Source: Phytophthora sp. 'mugwort' (Eukaryota; Oomycota; Peronosporomycetes; Peronosporales; Peronosporaceae). From it: a DNA stretch of 64,000 nt. The stretch's first letter is position 1. Each line of letters opens with the position of its first letter. The translations under genes and the position numbers were made by a program. Below the pieces are notes generated by a model. It saw only the letters and a list, made by a program, of their open reading frames with translations. It had not been told where the DNA came from and did not search any database. Shown in pieces: positions 9,928-21,480 of the stretch. The DNA lies in the NCBI GenBank assembly GCA_033558025.1, contig JAUCEF010000005.1, forward strand, positions 3,720,001 through 3,784,000. Reading direction: 5' to 3'.

Positions 9928-12900
9928 TTACTCGTTTTCGGCAATATCTTCTTCCATTTCGTCTTCAACCTCTTCATCGTCGCCAGGACCCATCTTGTCA
10001 TCGCGTGAGTTTGGACGACTCATGGCTGCCTCACGAGAGCCTGGGCGACTATTTTGCGCCTCTCGCGAACCAGGGCGACTCGCTTCACGTGAACCTGGTT
10101 GACTGGATTTCGCTTCACGCGAGCCAGGGCGACTGGAGGACGAAGATTGTTTGTAGTCACTCGGTGAAGGTCTGTGGCGTCTGTCGTCTCCCAAAGAGGC
10201 CCCTAGCTTCGTTTGAACGGCCTCCACCAGTCGCGGGTCCACGTACGACTTGAGTGTGAGTCCCTTTCGTTTCATCTCCTCCATGATCTCAAAACTCTTG
10301 TTCAGCTCACCCTCTTCGTAGTAGGCCTCCATCAACATGGCATATCCGTCACCGACACGGATAGCCTCCTCGATACCAGGCTCCTCCAACAATTTCGTGA
10401 CTATGTCCATCATCTCCTTCGGATTATGTTTGGCCTGATGACGCGCCACAACAAACTGCTCAATGAGCAATATACGCTTCTCGTACCGCTTCAGCAGCGC
10501 GTCCTTGCCGTCTGCGCGAGACGTGGCGACCACCTGCACTGCTTCTTGCAACGCAGAAATTGCCTTTTCATAGTCACGGTATTCTTCGATCTCAACCTGG
10601 GCACAACCCGCATAAAAAGCCGCAAGCTGCTCGAACGCACGCGCTTTGGTGTAAAACGCCACAATATTCTTAAGGATTTCCGGGTCCTTGCGCCAATCGA
10701 GATTTTGTAGGTAGTTGGCTGCGAGAACGAAGATTTGAGCGTTGCGCGACACATTGGCGAAGAAAACGACCTTTTCCGTGTCGCCAGACTTAAGCAGACA
10801 CTTCATTGCCTTGAGCTTGTTGCCAGCCTGGGTATACTTCTTTGTAGCCAAGTGGTACGAGCCTTGCTGTTTGCAACACTTAGCGAGTTTAACAAGAAGC
10901 TCAGTGCGTCTCTTCTTGTCTGCAAGCGAAGCCGTGTCATCGCCCTTCGGTGGAGTCATTTTCTCCGCCATCTCTTCTGTGACCTTCACGTCGTGCTGCA
11001 TGCACACATCTAGTGCTTCCGTCACTCTGTTCCCTATCAAACACAAGTGCACTGCCTTCGTGTATTGGCCATTCGTGAGAAAAAAGTCCGCACATTTCTT
11101 CAGTATAGCAGGCGACGTGCTACCAGAGCCGCTCAGCTCGTCCGTGAGGTGGTGTAGTTCTTCAAAGAGTTGTGCCTGAAAGCACAAATCGAGAGCCTTG
11201 GCCACATTTCCTCCTTTGTGGTAGAGCTGAACCGCCTTCTCCATTTCACGCTGTTCTTCAAAGTATGCGGCGCAGTCAAGCATGTCAGTTGGCTTGCTCA
11301 TGAGGGCGAAACCCATGAGATCAGTGTCCATGCGGTGCTCTTTAGCTAGACGAATGGCATGGTTATAACAGCCGCCGCTCGCGAAAAAGTGGATCGCGTT
11401 GGAAATCTCATTGTGAGCTTCAAACTGTCGGGCCAAGTGGTAGGCGGCTGCACTATGGCCGCTAGTTTGAGCCACCTTGGCAGCAGCTTGGAAGTCTTTC
11501 TTGAAGCACAAGACGCGAACAATGGACAAATAATCTTTAGCACGCTGGTAGCTTTCCACTGCCGAGTCAAATTGGCCCTGACTTTCTTGAAACTGGGCCC
11601 ACCAGATCAATAAATCCCGGTTGTTGGAGGTGGTCACGTACTTCTGCAGAAGATCGACCTTCCCGAGCTTAAATAGCATCCTTGGAATGTCTTTTTGATG
11701 AGTGCCAGCATCTTCATACGCTTCCATTGCCTCTTTCAGGTCCCCCATTTCCTCATAGTGTCGTGCCAGGGCATGGTATGTTGTCTTTAGATGGATCCGA
11801 TCACGTTTGGCCGCGACATCTACAGCTTTCTTCCAGTATCCACTAGCTTGGTAGAGTTTATTGAGCAGATCATAGCGGCCACATTCACGGTAAAGCCGCG
11901 CTGCATCATCTCGTAGGCCTAACTGAATTGCTACCATGGCAATCGCCACTTCCAGTTCCGGTTCCTTCTTAGCCTCTTGCACGGCAGCTGCACCACGAGC
12001 GTGGCCCATATTTCCAAGACACACTTCCGCTACATCTAACCGCTTTGTCTTGACGCACATGCGCGCCATATTCTCCCAGACGGACGGGTTGTCAATGAGT
12101 TTGACCGACCGGTATGCCTCATCCATATTCCCGACCGTCATGAAGTAGCAGAAGTCGATTAAAGCTTGCTTCGCCTCGTTGTTGACCTTGTCCAGGCCTG
12201 TGAAGTCTCGCATGATCTGTGTTCGAAGGTAACTCACAGTGTCGTAGACCATTGGGGTTTTCGTAACGGGATTGTTGGCCTTAGTCCGACCAACATGCAC
12301 CACCGTAGTGGAGTCGTCCGACGAACTATTATCCACTTTTGCCACGAAGTATACGCGCGGAACTTGAATACCTAGCAACGCGGTGTACTTGAGGTCAAGG
12401 TCAAAGCTGTCCTGCATAAGAAGACCGTGCTCGTTGGACGCAAAAATGATCGTGACTTCCTTGTCAGAGACTTGGCTCCCTCGGGTGCCACCTGCACCCC
12501 CATCTTCGGCATTCAAATCTCGATGTCCGGTGGCGCCGCTTATTGCAGTCGACACATTATCGTTGCCGGTCCTTACAGTCTCACAAATAATCAATCGAGG
12601 TTCTTGTGGGTCGAAGAACACGGAGACTGGGTAGCGTGACGCCCCAAAGTCGAACTGCTGGTAAATATTAAGGTCTGTCTGGAACAAAAAGAGTTTGTTC
12701 AGTGGCTCCCGCATTCGTAAAGCACCTTCAACACGGTCTGCAAGAATGCAAATACGCGTGCCGTCTGCGTTCACACAGATGGATCGCATCACGGCAGACT
12801 TGGTCTCTTCCCCGAACGCTTCGGGGAGATTACCCATACTTCCTAAGGCTTTCGGGTCACGACGGGAGACGTCAAATACACGCAGAAGACCGCGATCTGT

Positions 12901-14684
12901 GCCCACGGCAAGAAACTTGCTTTGAAGGGATAACATCGCTGGTCGGCCCTCTGCTTCCGTGAACGAAATGATGTTTTTTACTACTCCTGCAAGGTTACAA
13001 ACTTCGACGTGGTTCCCATTCGCACGGTAGATCGATTCGCCTCTGAGCACCATTGAACTTGAGAAACACTTGAACTGATTAATGACCTTGGTATCTCCAT
13101 CCTTCATCTCGTACACTTCTGCTTTTGACCCGTTCCATACCACGAGTGTTGACCCGTCATGCGAAACACCCTTGACACGCAGCGATGCTTCCAGCGTTGA
13201 CTGGGTGATAGTCACACCGGACTGCGCTCCATCTTGGAATTTCTCAATAGAAAGCGTCTTGGGTCGTACTTGAATCACTGCAGTGTCTCCACAAAATGCA
13301 CGCTGCATGTTCCCCTCATGTAAGATGACCACACCTTCGACGGTATTAGCGTATAAGGCTGGGTGAGCATTGCTCCAGCCAATACGTATTACTGCCCGTC
13401 CTACTTCAGCCATGAACAGCAGGTCCCAGCGATACGACACATTAGTCGATTCAATGTTGCCCTGCACAGTGGCGTCTATGAAGGATGTGGCATGCCAGAA
13501 GAAGACTGCTCCCTGCGTTGTACCGGCCACGAGAACACGCCTTCGAGGGGAAAAACTCAAGTTGTTGACGTTGTAGTTCAGTCCACTTGACTTTGGTAGA
13601 CTTAAAACACTGTTCTCCTCAGTGCGAATGTTCCAGAATCGCACCAGGGGCTCACCAGATGCAATCGCTAGTAATCCCGGGCCAGCCCACAGTGTTTCAA
13701 GGAGTGAACCTTCTCCAGCTAGACTCAATTTGACCTTGGTGATTGGTTTCACCGTACCGTCCGTTGCTCCCACTTGGTACACGATAAGCTGCACTGCTCG
13801 CGTGATGACAAGGAGGCGGTTGTGCTCTTCATAAAACATCATCGAATCAATCGCGTGATTCAGAACCTGAATATCCGAAATATGCCCCAGATCGTCTGCA
13901 TAGTGCACAGATCCCGCTTCACCACCGAAGAAGAACTGTGGGCAGGTGTGTTGGGAAAATAGATCGCTGAATAAACACCAAGATCGAGGCAAATAAGCTG
14001 CGATGATCATCAATCGGGGACAATATTAGTAGTAGGTACTTACTGTTTGGCGTTACTGTCCTTCGGCGGAGCAGGTCGCGTGGCAAAAACGCAATGAGTG
14101 AAGCTACCCTGGCGCGCATACTGCGTGCTAAGCGAGAGTTGGCAGCGACTGTCCACCTTCCAGACGGCGAAGATCCCGCTCTCGTCCGCAGACATGAGTC
14201 GGTTGCCTGCTGGCGCCCATTTTAGCAGACACACACGGCTTGTATGCGGAGAGTTCACCTCGCGCGCCATTTGCTCCTTGAACATCCATAATGAGACCAT
14301 GCCTACAAGAACACCGTCGTGTCAGTAGTCCGAACAGTCTGTTGACAGCACTATACACACACAACTTACCATCACTCCAACCAACCGCGAGTGCCCCACC
14401 ACGAGGCTGCCAGGCCATCGTGACGATGTCGGCACCGCGAGAGTAGCTTTCGAGCCCCTGCTGTTTATCACCCTGCAGCGTTAAACATATCAAGCGTAAG
14501 AAAACAATTTCACTGCGCTAGGATGGTGCGAAACTGTCTGATGCGAGCATACCTCATCTGTGAAGAAGTGGATCTCTCGGTTCTCCAGCGCGACAGCGAG
14601 CACAGGGTCCATCTCTCCCCAGACCGAGCAGATCTGCCGCAGGTTGGTCGGTACGGCCACGTTGTAGTCGTAGAACAAGGCCAT
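9928..14684 (-). CDS. IFT140: Intraflagellar transport protein 140 (IFT-A complex)
   Basis: Four exons: complement(9928..13966, 14044..14302, 14370..14472, 14553..14684), 1510 aa, close to the usual length of about 1450. The start is MALFYDYNVAVP. The N-terminal half consists of WD-type blades (for example LAVALENREIHFF, GSVHYADDLGHISD and VRFWNIRTEENS). The C-terminal half is a long TPR-like array with IFT140-diagnostic text: KAMKCLLKSGDTEKVVFFAN, AANYLQNLDWRKDPEI and AQVEIEEYRDYEKAISAL. IFT140 belongs to the retrograde IFT-A complex in cilia, so its presence implies flagellated zoospores. The last 70 residues are unusual: a tandem Ser-Arg-Pro-Gly-Ser-Arg-Glu repeat followed by an acidic end (EEVEDEMEEDIAENE). 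Confidence 0.93.
9997..10134 (-). repeat. Coding tandem repeat in the IFT140 tail
   Basis: Five degenerate copies of an 8-11 residue unit, consensus SRPGSREA, occupy 46 codons just before the acidic C-terminus. The copies differ by small insertions (KS, QN, AM), and the last reads SRPNSRDD. The unit is basic, Ser-rich and probably disordered. Copy number is likely to vary between strains because the DNA is also repetitive. Confidence 0.8.
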
Positions 14685-14919
14685 GCGTAATGTAAATCTT
14701 TGCAAATGCTCGTTAATCGCCGTTTGCTATTGAACCGACGCGTCGCTTCAAGATCATTGATGTACTGTACACGGCTTTATCTGTTTTGATCCTCCCGAAT
14801 GAGCAAAAGCTGCATATTTTAGGTCCACCCAAATCGACTCAAAATTGAACTGCAATTGACTGGTTGCCACCAGCCACTACTCAAGAGCTCCACACCGTGT
14901 AGTGCAGTGACAGACAGAC

Positions 14920-16638
14920 ATGGCGGAGGTTAAGGGCAGCAAGGGCTACAGCAGTGGCAAGGGCTACAACAACAGCAAGGGATACAACAGTGGCAAGGGC
15001 GGATTCAACGCCAAGAAGCGCCCGGCTGGAGGCACTGGCGAGGACGGCAAGAAGTCGTTCGTGGACCAGAAACTGGCCAAGAAGCAACGCAAGATGCAGC
15101 GCCCGCACTACGAGATGGTCACGCGCGCCAAGCAGATCTGGAACGTCATCCGTGAGCGTGACGTGGACAAAGCCAAGCGTGCCACGCTGGTGGACGAGCT
15201 GTACTCACTGGTCAAGGGCAAGATCTACGACGTGGCCGCCAAGCACGACGCCTCACGCGTCATCCAGTCACTCATGCAGCACGGCAGGCCCGAGCACCGC
15301 TCGCAGATCGTTCTTGAGATGAAGGAGCACCTCATTGAAGTGGCCAAGATGCAGTACGGCTGCTTCCTCGTGCAGAAAATGATCCGTTACGGCAGCGTGG
15401 CGGACCGCGCCGCCATCGTTAAGTGCCTTACTGGCCACGTCGTGCAAGTTGGCACGCACAACATTGCCGCCAACGTGCTCGAATACGCGCAGGAGTACCT
15501 CAAGCCGTCACAGCTTACGGCGCTGAAGCTGGAGTTCTACGGCCGCGAGTTTGCCTACTTTCAGTCGGAGAGCAAGCGCAACTTGGCAGACATTATCGCC
15601 GCGCACCCGGACAAGAAAGCCGACGTTCTCAAGCACTTGACCACCATCTTGAACCGCATGGTCGACAAACAGCTACTAGGTCTGGCCTTTGTGCAGTCGC
15701 TACTGTGGGAGTATATGTGCAATGCGGAGCACGACGACGTGATGGCGATGGTGGCCAACGTGCGTGACGCTTCGCTGGCTCTACTCGCCACGCGCAATGG
15801 TGCTCGTGTTGTGAACAAATGCATTTCGCTGGGTGCGGCCAAGGACCGTAAGCGTATTATTAAGGCTCTCAAGGACAAAGTGCTGGAGGCTTGCAACCAC
15901 CCCAGCGGCTACCTCGTGATCATGCGTATCTTCGACGTCGTGGATGACTCTGTTCTTGTGCAGAAGTCCATTCTGGCCGAGATGAACGACGAGCTCTTCT
16001 CGGTTGCCATGCACCCTAGTGGACGCAAGATTTTGCTGCAACTACTTAGCCCCCTGAACAAGAAGTACCTCTCGGCGGATGACCTGGCGTTGCTGGAGCC
16101 GCCCATGCTGCCGTCGTCTGAGGATCCGACCGTCATGGTGGTGAACTACAAGAAGGACCCGGACGCTCGTCGCGAGGAACTGCTCAAGGGTCTGCTGCCC
16201 AAGCTCGAGGAGATGTGCGTAGAGAACGCTGCTGCCTTGATGCGCTCGAAAGAGGGTCGTGACGTGATTGTTGAGGTCGCCAAGCGGAGCGAGAGCACGG
16301 AGCTAGCAGATAGCGTGGCTGCCGTTGTTGTGGCGGAGCCAAGTGAGGAAGAGGGGGAACCTCTTCACAGTGATGCTAACGGCCACTACGCTTTGCGCCG
16401 CCTGATCAAGGAAACCTCCCTGGCGGAGCCTCTGCTTACGGCTGTCGAAGAGCAGTTGCCGCAGTGGGCGACCAGCAACCGTGGCTCTTTTGTAGTCCTC
16501 GCCTTCCTGGAGGCTGAAAAGTCTCCCAAGAATACTTCCGACGTGGTGAAGAAGGCGCTCAAGACTGTGATGGGAGACCTGAAGAAGCTCGTCGACACGC
16601 AGAAGGGCACTAAATTACTTCTTGAGAAGCTCCAATAG
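14920..16638 (+). CDS. PUF6: Pumilio-family RNA-binding protein, PUF6/PUM3 type (CPL domain)
   Basis: Intronless, 572 residues, start ATG 14920-14922. A Gly-Tyr-Ser-Lys leader (KGYSSGKGYNNSKGYNSGKG) precedes the conserved entry of the PUF6/PUM3 group, where KQRKMQRPHYEMVTRAKQIW is followed by basic helices. Pumilio-like repeats follow (ASRVIQSLMQHG, GCFLVQKMIRYG, GARVVNKCISLG, GYLVIMRIFDVV, GRKILLQLLSP), and the rest is the CPL extension ending TKLLLEKLQ. In yeast and animals these L-shaped Puf proteins are nucleolar and act in large-subunit rRNA processing and mRNA repression. The gene is divergent from IFT140, with 235 bp between start codons. Codon usage is strongly GC-ending, which suggests high expression. 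Confidence 0.92.
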   Translation: MAEVKGSKGYSSGKGYNNSKGYNSGKGGFNAKKRPAGGTGEDGKKSFVDQKLAKKQRKMQRPHYEMVTRAKQIWNVIRERDVDKAKRATLVDELYSLVKGKIYDVAAKHDASRVIQSLMQHGRPEHRSQIVLEMKEHLIEVAKMQYGCFLVQKMIRYGSVADRAAIVKCLTGHVVQVGTHNIAANVLEYAQEYLKPSQLTALKLEFYGREFAYFQSESKRNLADIIAAHPDKKADVLKHLTTILNRMVDKQLLGLAFVQSLLWEYMCNAEHDDVMAMVANVRDASLALLATRNGARVVNKCISLGAAKDRKRIIKALKDKVLEACNHPSGYLVIMRIFDVVDDSVLVQKSILAEMNDELFSVAMHPSGRKILLQLLSPLNKKYLSADDLALLEPPMLPSSEDPTVMVVNYKKDPDARREELLKGLLPKLEEMCVENAAALMRSKEGRDVIVEVAKRSESTELADSVAAVVVAEPSEEEGEPLHSDANGHYALRRLIKETSLAEPLLTAVEEQLPQWATSNRGSFVVLAFLEAEKSPKNTSDVVKKALKTVMGDLKKLVDTQKGTKLLLEKLQ

Positions 16639-16699
16639 AGAGGGGATAACTCAAACTTTATAGATCCAAAGGCTTTTTGTTGTTATCATTGCATCACCC

Positions 16700-18791
16700 T
16701 CACGTATCTCCCTCCTCACTACTGTCATCATTTTCGTCACTATCATCGTCATCGGACGATTCCGTATTGTCGTCGTCATCACCGTCATCTTCGTCGTCGT
16801 CGTTAAACGCAACAATGGGGTTTCCTTCTCTCCAATTCTTGAGCAAGTTTAATATCTGTGGGTGGGAATGAAGAACAGCAAGGTATGAAAGCGTCTCTCC
16901 GAACTGTTTCGACGCAGTAGTTAGTCGATTGTCAACCGTGCGAGAGCAAAGTCTTACCAGAGTCACCTTGTTCGTTTTATCAACCAACTCAGTATCGCAT
17001 TGCTGGAGCATGTTCATCAGGAGATTTACGCTACCGTAAGCAGCGGCGTAATGCAATGCCGTCATCCCTTGAGCCTGTGGATACCATTTAGATCACTATC
17101 AGCAATGACAGATGGACAATACACCTCGCTTTTTCTTGTACGTACATCTTGTAAGGTAAGATTCGAGCCAGCATTCAGAAACACCATGCCTAACTGATGG
17201 AGAGGTGTTCCTCCCTCGGCACAGAGCATTAATGGCGTCTGTCCGAATACCTGTTTCAGCACGTGGTATGTGATCAATCTCCCCAATGACTCAAATGGAA
17301 CGGGAGAGCTTACATTTCGTGCATCGACTGAAGCTCCTAGCTCGATTAGCGTTTGTGCTGCAAGCTTGCTTTCACCAACCACCGTCAGCATTAACGGAGT
17401 CGTGCCCCATCGGTCCTGAACGTTCAAATTGGCGCCGTATTTGGCTAGAAGACGCACGATATCCAGATTGCCAACACGACTAGCCCAGTGTAGTGGTGTC
17501 CAGCCATCTCTCTGAAGAATAAACAACACCACACATGAGCACTGAGTTGTCAAAAGTCGGCCAGCTTCCAGAGCACAAGAAAATCCTACAACACGCACAT
17601 CTTTCTTGCTGATCGATGCCCCCTTTTTGAGCAGCACGTGACAAATACTCGTTCGGTGCAATGTGCAAGCCCAATGCAATGCATTTCTGCCGTCGGAGCC
17701 ATTCGCATTGATGTCAATTTTATTGGCGATACCCGAAAGGATCTCGTCCACATTGTCTGCTCAACGCCAGCGTAAACAAGCACACTACACATCAGTCTTT
17801 CAAGTGTCGGTATAACACTTGCAAGTACCGCCTTGCCTGTTTTCGCAGCTAACGTAAATCCATCGGCAATTTTGCCAGCTCGTTTAGCTTCCTAGCAAAC
17901 CATAGCCACCACAAGGATATAAGTCAGACACGTTTGGTACGAGGATACTCGAAAGCAGAGCTTTACGTAGTAAGCATGCGAAAGCCGCCACAGCAAGTAG
18001 GTTGCAGAAGCAAATGGAATGGCAGCTATAGTGTAGGTGTATGCCGAGCCCGTTTCGATGCACGTGAAGTTCTTGATGTGCATCGATTCCCGGCACTGCT
18101 TGTCGTACACAGTCACCATGCGCTGCCACAGCGTTACGGCTGGGATCAGAGCCACCGTCTCAACCAACGAGCACACCACAGGGGTGACCAACGTAGTCTC
18201 CTTGCCCTCCCCGTTCCACGTGGGGATCTTGACATCGAAGGCCACCATGACGCTCGATACGAAGCTGACGATGGCGGCGATCAGCGCCAAGATGACGAAA
18301 GCTCTGGTGGCTCTGGCATCCCCTAGACACCACGGGTCGCTGGAGGCAACAAGCGAGAGCGAGCTGCTCACCTGGAGCGTCAGTTTGCAGGGTCTGCAGA
18401 CGACAGCTTCAACCGGGTACATGCATTACCAGAAGCGGCTGTAAAGCGTAAAAGGCTGGTCCGCTAAGGTGACGTCGGTGCTGTCGACCGATGCACCAGC
18501 ATTAATGAGTTTGTAGCGCACGCCAGTACCCTGGATCAAGGATCATCAGTAATGGGAGCAAAAGATTCGTTGCAGGAGCATCGCACCGTGAGCATCCAGA
18601 GCCCGACGTCCACGGAGTTGACGGCGTCGCGTGCCCATTCCTGACCGCTGCTCGCCGCCAGCAGTAGCGCGAGAGATATGAAGCTGCACCCATTGCCTGC
18701 ACGTGGTACAGCGGTGGTCGTTATACCGTGTACTCGCGAGACAGACAATGGAGATCAACGCACCGAGCAGGAAGCGCACGCGAATCTTCAT
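16700..18791 (-). CDS. Four-helix membrane domain fused to ankyrin repeats (unrecognised architecture)
   Basis: Ten exons: complement(16700..16903, 16958..17074, 17146..17250, 17314..17511, 17599..17756, 17819..17891, 17967..18339, 18430..18530, 18587..18696, 18764..18791), 488 aa. All phases close. The start is MKIRVRFLLG. The first 200 residues have four hydrophobic segments (SFISLALLLAASS; AFVILALIAAIVSFVSSVMVAF; a third around VVCSLVETVALIPAVTLW; YTIAAIPFASATYLLW), a claudin/amastin-like topology with a Cys-containing loop. The second half has about five ankyrin units (GRNALHWACTLHR, GWTPLHWASRVGN, GTTPLMLTVVG, GQTPLMLCAEGG, GMTALHYAAAYG). The tail is a long Asp/Glu/Ser run. The join uses donor TAC|GTAAAG and acceptor GCTAG|GAAGCT at 17966-17892. 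If that intron is retained, the membrane part ends at a stop at 17892. The donor at 17818 (A|GTGTTA) is the weakest junction. Confidence 0.65.
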
Positions 18792-20874
18792 GATGCGGAG
18801 TGGCACTTGAAGATCGCTTGCCCCTAAATATGGCACATATTAAATTTGTAGCATACGGTACATAGCCCTGCTCGTCCTATAGATCGTGATACATGTATAA
18901 CAAAAGAGTATACTGCGACCAACTAAAATTGGAGCAGTTTTAACTAGTATCCGTTTGATGTATACCCCCGCTGTATATTCAAGTACCAACACGTCGCAGA
19001 CTAAGCAAGGCCGCTCGGAAGAGTCTACTTACCCTTGGGGGTCGAGGTGAAAGCGGGATAAGGCCATGAGTGGAGTAAATGCACCCCGCTTGAAAGAGGA
19101 GTGTTTGAGTAATAGAAGGACTTATAGACCTATATCGCAGAGTATATGCATCAAACGTACCAGGTAAGTTGTTGGAGTGTAGTAGGTGTCGTACACTCAT
19201 CTAATGCTGCTTTGGTTTGCTACGCTGCTGATGCATTTGCGTAAAGAGCTTTCGCAAACGGATAAACAATATTGTGACTGTCAGAAATGTCAAGATACGC
19301 TTGAGATCCCCCCCCCCCGAATATTTATAGCAGATAGCGTGGGAGAACTATGGGAAGCCTTTCCTTAGTGTGGTGGAGCGGATTAATCAGAAATCTTGTT
19401 AAGGTTCGACCCGCTTCCCAACTGTGCCAGACACCGACTAGCAGAGGGTTCCTCATTCGGCTGGATGGGGCAGGCGGACTTGATTAGCTCAGAGAGTTAG
19501 GCGCGCTAAACTTTCCTACCTTAAAGTCCTACCACGGGGCAAAACCTTATCAATGATGCAAATCCGTCCTAGAAGGACAACTGAACCGATAATCAAGTCT
19601 TTGGAAGACAAGAAAAAACATTCTTGTGGCAGTCTGACTGTGCCTTCCTGGAGCTCTTGCTAGTTCTGGGGCTCTGCGCCCGGGCGAGACAACGGCGAAC
19701 GGCGCGGATTCTCCGTTCTGGTTCGATTCGGAACCCACAGTTCAGACACGTATCCCGCTCGTACTAACCGACCATTATTTCCGATGATCCGAGATCGGAT
19801 AAACTTAAACTTACCTTGTGTACCCGTCGGAGGGCTGGATATGCTCCCTCGGGACTCCGAAGGATGAAGCTCTTTTGTAAAGTCTTGAACGTCCTGGCGG
19901 GACGCGGGATGAGTGTAGTAGCACTAACGACACCGGCTTCGAGGCGGCCGAAAGATCCGACGGCGCATGATCGCAATGAGCACAGGTAAGAGATCGACCT
20001 TGCTCGGGCGAGCACAGCAGCACGTGGTGGAGGGTCTGCACTTGGGGTGCCACCGGGGGGTTGACATGGCTTGGGCGGTTGACGGCAAGTTAGATTGTGA
20101 AGATCCAGTGACTCGCTGCGTTACAGTTGTGCGGCAGCCACAACATGTCAGGTGCGAATTACAGATCTGGACGGATGAAGATTGACCGGTAGTTGACACA
20201 GCACCTATGGTCAAGCAGTCAGCTACAGCCACGATGTCGCCAGATCGACGGATCCTGAGCGTGCGACATGCGTAGCCTAGATATGGGACGGGTCCTGTGA
20301 CTGCCCCATGGACAGTAATAGTATCGGATCCGGCCAGTTTAGTGCCGTAACCACCTCGAAAGACAAAAGATCCGTAGCTAGAATGCGCATGCAGGCTACG
20401 GGAGCCAATCATGGGGAGAATCCTTCTTGGATGGGAACGTAGGGCCCGAGATAGCCGAGGCTAACATAAATCAGAGCCGAATTCGCACTGGAAGACTCAC
20501 TTGGCTACAGTATAGGGGAATAGTATTGGCATGGGGGCTGTTATTGTACTCTAAATTGAACAATGTGCCCGAATGTCGGCAGGTATATGAAGTACTAGCT
20601 CTAGGAAAACCTATATAGTGATATTTAGATATATAGGGCAAAATCGCGTGGAGAATTCGTTTTTGATGTTCATTTTAGCCAATACCAAGCCGTTTTCAAG
20701 CTAGATGGCATCGAAAGTGGCCACGCTAGGACCGGCAATTTCGGGAAGTGACGAAGAAAATATAGCGATCGGGTTGATCGAGACCCTACAAACATGTGTG
20801 TTGTGCGAAAAGGAGCATTGTGTTGCCACAAGGCTCAAATCGCAGTGATGCAGTGGCAAAAATGCAGCAAATCA
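18792..20874. other. Gene-poor stretch, no supported gene
   Basis: About 2 kb with no frame showing a recognisable domain or convincing splicing. It includes an 11-C homopolymer at 19308-19318 and tRNA-like fragments (a TAGCTCAG-type A-box look-alike near 19485; B-box-like GGTTCGA strings at 19403 and 19720) that do not fold into a tRNA. A 162-codon minus-strand frame at 19924-20412 has no motif I know. The stretch looks like decayed repeat DNA bordering the transposon remnants to its right. Confidence 0.5.
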
Positions 20875-21480
20875 TTAATCAAAATATGCAGTGTTACTAT
20901 TGCGTGCCTGGAATGACAAGATATTGATCCTCAATCTTCTGCACGTGGCAAATCGTGCAACCCGTTCCGTGAACGTTAACGCATCCAGATGTTCCAGCAC
21001 TTTTGTCACTGCGTCAGCCTCACGGCTCGGCGGATTACGGCCAATCCGGTTCTTTATCAGCCCCCAAATCAGCTCAATTGGCTGAAGTGTGGGGTGATTT
21101 GGGTGCGTGAAGTACACATAGTGTTGATACTTCCTCGCAATCGTGGTGGCCGCGTACCCAGGGGCCTCCTTGTTGAGTCTGGCCAAGTCAAGGAGAACTT
21201 TCCGCGCCGATCGCACCCGTACACGACCCGGCACCTCTCGACCCAGCGTATTATTGTCAACGCACTTGTGAACCACTCCATACCTCCGAGCTCGCGCAAA
21301 AAGATTCATCTCGCGCTTTGCCGCTTCAGGGGAGCTGAACATAGACACAGCAGCTCCCAGATATCTTGAATGCGCTTCAGCAGGGCTATAGCTTCCTGTT
21401 CAACTTGCCAGTCGTGATAGGGATTATCCGGCTGACGGTGCGTCGAGTTAAAAGCACAAGGGTTCTTCCGTCGGCTGTGT
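20875..21480 (-). pseudogene. 5'-truncated DDE transposase fragment
   Basis: The longest open part (20875-21348) contains VLLDLARLNKEAPGYAATTI, then YVYFTHPNHPTLQPIELIWG with LIKNRIGRNPPS directly after. The H-P-x-x-Q-P-I-E-L-I-W block is the region around the last catalytic acidic residue in Tc1/mariner-like DDE transposases. The two earlier Asp motifs of a complete enzyme are not found upstream. Just before 21348 the sequence continues in another frame (YHDWQVEQEAIALLKRIQDI), which suggests a frameshift as well as truncation. No terminal inverted repeats were identified. It is read as a dead transposon copy rather than a working gene. Confidence 0.65.

Noticed and set aside
17892..18422. 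Membrane protein as an independent single-exon gene starting at 18422
   Set aside because: Splicing in three upstream exons and one downstream exon gives better phase, a first membrane helix and the ankyrin half, so the single-exon reading looks partial.
19366..19420. Possible tRNA (7-bp stem GGGAAGC/GCTTCCC with GGTTCGA)
   Set aside because: The T-arm does not pair and the acceptor overlaps it; no valid cloverleaf can be drawn.
19471..19730. tRNA-derived SINE suggested by A-box-like and B-box-like strings
   Set aside because: The two boxes are about 235 bp apart, far more than in Pol III internal promoters, and no A-tail follows.
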